Source: Pararobbsia alpina (lineage in GTDB: Bacteria; Pseudomonadota; Gammaproteobacteria; Burkholderiales; Burkholderiaceae). From it: a DNA stretch of 64,000 bases. The stretch covers positions 109,862 to 173,861 of the forward strand of contig NZ_CADIKM010000010.1 of assembly GCF_902859895.1 (NCBI RefSeq). Direction: 5' to 3'. The first letter of the stretch is position 1. Every line of letters starts with the position of its first letter. Both the position numbers and the translations under genes were made by a program. Under the pieces are notes generated by a model, which had not been told where the DNA came from, did no database searches, and saw nothing but the letters and a program-made list of their open reading frames with translations. This document shows, piece after piece, positions 63,183 through 64,000 of this stretch.

Positions 63183-64000
63183 ATGAGCTTCACGCTGTGC
63201 GATCGGGGCAGTCGCCGGCGGCAGAGAGCACGCACGCTGACGATTGGCGTCAGCGATGATGCCGCGACGGGCCGGGCAACAGGGACATCACGGGGAAGCG
63301 TTGGTTTGTCATCTGCCGCCGCGTTGTCGCGCATTGATCTGCTCGCCCTGCGCCCGGTTGCGTTCGCCGCGCTCTGCATGCTGGGCCTGCTGCCCGTCGC
63401 GGTCGAGGCGCAAGTCGTGGCGGCGCCTTCGGGAAACAGCAAGCCGGTCGTCGGCGTGACGGCCAATGGCACGCCGCTCGTCCAGATTTCGACGCCGAAC
63501 GGCGCGGGCGTGTCGAACAACAACTTTACGCAGTACAACGTCGGCAGCAAGGGTCTGATTCTCAACAATGCGACCGGCCATGTGCAAACTCAACAGGCCG
63601 GACTGGTCGGCGCGAACCCGTCTCTCGCCGGCAGTGGCGCGCGGGTCATCGTCAACCAGGTCGTCGGCGGCAGCCCGAGTCAATTGCTCGGTTACACCGA
63701 GGTCGCGGGTCAACGCGCCGATGTGATCATCGCGAATCCGGCGGGCATTTTTTGCAATGGTTGCGGCTTCATCAACACGAATCGCGGCGTGTTGGCGGCC
63801 GGCACCCCCGTCTTCGGCGGAACGGGCAGCCTCGATGCGTTTCACGTGACGGGAGGCCAGATCCAGATCGGATCGAACGGGCTGAATGTGAGCGGCATTG
63901 ATCAGGTCGACCTGATCGCTCGTAGCGTAGCGCTCAATGGGCAGGTTTGGGCGAACAAGGCGCTCAATGTCGTCGCGGGTCACAACCACGTTCGCTACGA
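63183..64000 (+). CDS. Filamentous haemagglutinin-type exoprotein (TpsA), N-terminal part
   Basis: The frame opens at ATG 63183 and is still open at the right edge, giving 272 residues of what should be a much larger protein. A long signal region (about 77 residues, ending LLPVAVEAQV) is followed by the two-partner-secretion domain. Its conserved motifs are visible: NNNFTQYNVGSKGLILNN, NQVVGGSPSQLLGYTEVAG, and NPAGIFCNGCGFINTNRGV, where the usual NPNGI reads NPAGI. Such proteins are exported by a TpsB/ShlB outer-membrane partner and act as adhesins or contact-dependent inhibition toxins. The partner gene is not in the window. Confidence 0.9.
   Translation, partial: MSFTLCDRGSRRRQRARTLTIGVSDDAATGRATGTSRGSVGLSSAAALSRIDLLALRPVAFAALCMLGLLPVAVEAQVVAAPSGNSKPVVGVTANGTPLVQISTPNGAGVSNNNFTQYNVGSKGLILNNATGHVQTQQAGLVGANPSLAGSGARVIVNQVVGGSPSQLLGYTEVAGQRADVIIANPAGIFCNGCGFINTNRGVLAAGTPVFGGTGSLDAFHVTGGQIQIGSNGLNVSGIDQVDLIARSVALNGQVWANKALNVVAGHNHVRY

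Noticed and set aside
1..64000. CRISPR arrays, insertion sequences, integrases, prophage genes
   Set aside because: No regularly spaced repeats with unique spacers, no transposase or integrase motifs and no tRNA-associated attachment site were seen.

Overview
The window reads as the chromosome of a Burkholderiaceae betaproteobacterium. It is GC-rich throughout, genes are packed on both strands, and the signature content is typical of that family: a methionine synthase split into two genes, a PhaM polyhydroxybutyrate-granule protein, small DUF3567, DUF1840, DUF2917 and PsiF proteins, and a bioA-bioF-bioD-bioB operon. I cannot fix the genus from sequence alone. A Robbsia/Pararobbsia-like lineage would fit, but that is a guess. 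I see no tRNA, rRNA, CRISPR array, insertion sequence or prophage.

Layout, left to right. Positions 1-2.8 kb (minus strand) hold DUF493, a D,D-carboxypeptidase, an alpha/beta hydrolase and a [2Fe-2S] ferredoxin. 2.9-6.7 kb (minus) is an Mla-like lipid-transport operon (permease, ATPase, MCE protein, lipoprotein) ending in a perfect hairpin. 6.9-9.8 kb holds birA-coaX, a small membrane protein and the convergent heptose adenylyltransferase gene. 9.8-15.8 kb carries a desaturase-like ferritin-fold protein, phaM, a fumarylacetoacetase-family enzyme, a DUF3108 protein and DUF3567. 16.1-25.2 kb holds split metH, psiF, DUF1840, argS, a SPOR protein, dsbA and an SDR enzyme. 25.2-28 kb has an orphan peptide-binding protein tail-to-tail with an MBL hydrolase.

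28.2-39.6 kb mixes parts of a leucine/isovalerate catabolic (liu-type) cluster with biotin synthesis. It runs MerR regulator, carbonic anhydrase, thiolase, YchJ, methylglutaconyl-CoA hydratase, then bioA-F-D-B and a sulfate-binding protein, then HMG-CoA lyase and YbaK. Isovaleryl-CoA dehydrogenase and the biotin-dependent methylcrotonyl-CoA carboxylase are not present here. 39.7-47.4 kb holds a nitronate monooxygenase-like enzyme, YggT, a bile-acid-type symporter, an overlapping acyl-CoA dehydrogenase-like/PIG-L deacetylase pair and a PilZ protein. 47.4-51.5 kb is a fructose-type ABC operon (frcB-frcC-frcA) ending in a ROK repressor. 51.9-60 kb carries a GlxA-type regulator, DUF2917, proline iminopeptidase, tag, map and a long AI-2E transporter. 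60-64 kb is an outer-surface region: a small exported protein, a TonB-dependent receptor, and the start of a two-partner-secretion haemagglutinin cut by the window edge.

A recurring oddity is that conserved housekeeping enzymes (BirA, CoaX, YchJ, BioF, BioB, proline iminopeptidase) carry extra Ala/Pro/Ser/Thr/Gly-rich segments. In two cases these sit on simple-sequence DNA: a run of nine C in birA and six perfect 9-bp repeats in pip. I found no obvious new multi-gene system. The best candidates for something undescribed are the acyl-CoA dehydrogenase-like/PIG-L pair at 43.9-45.8 kb and the broken liu cluster wrapped around biotin synthesis.
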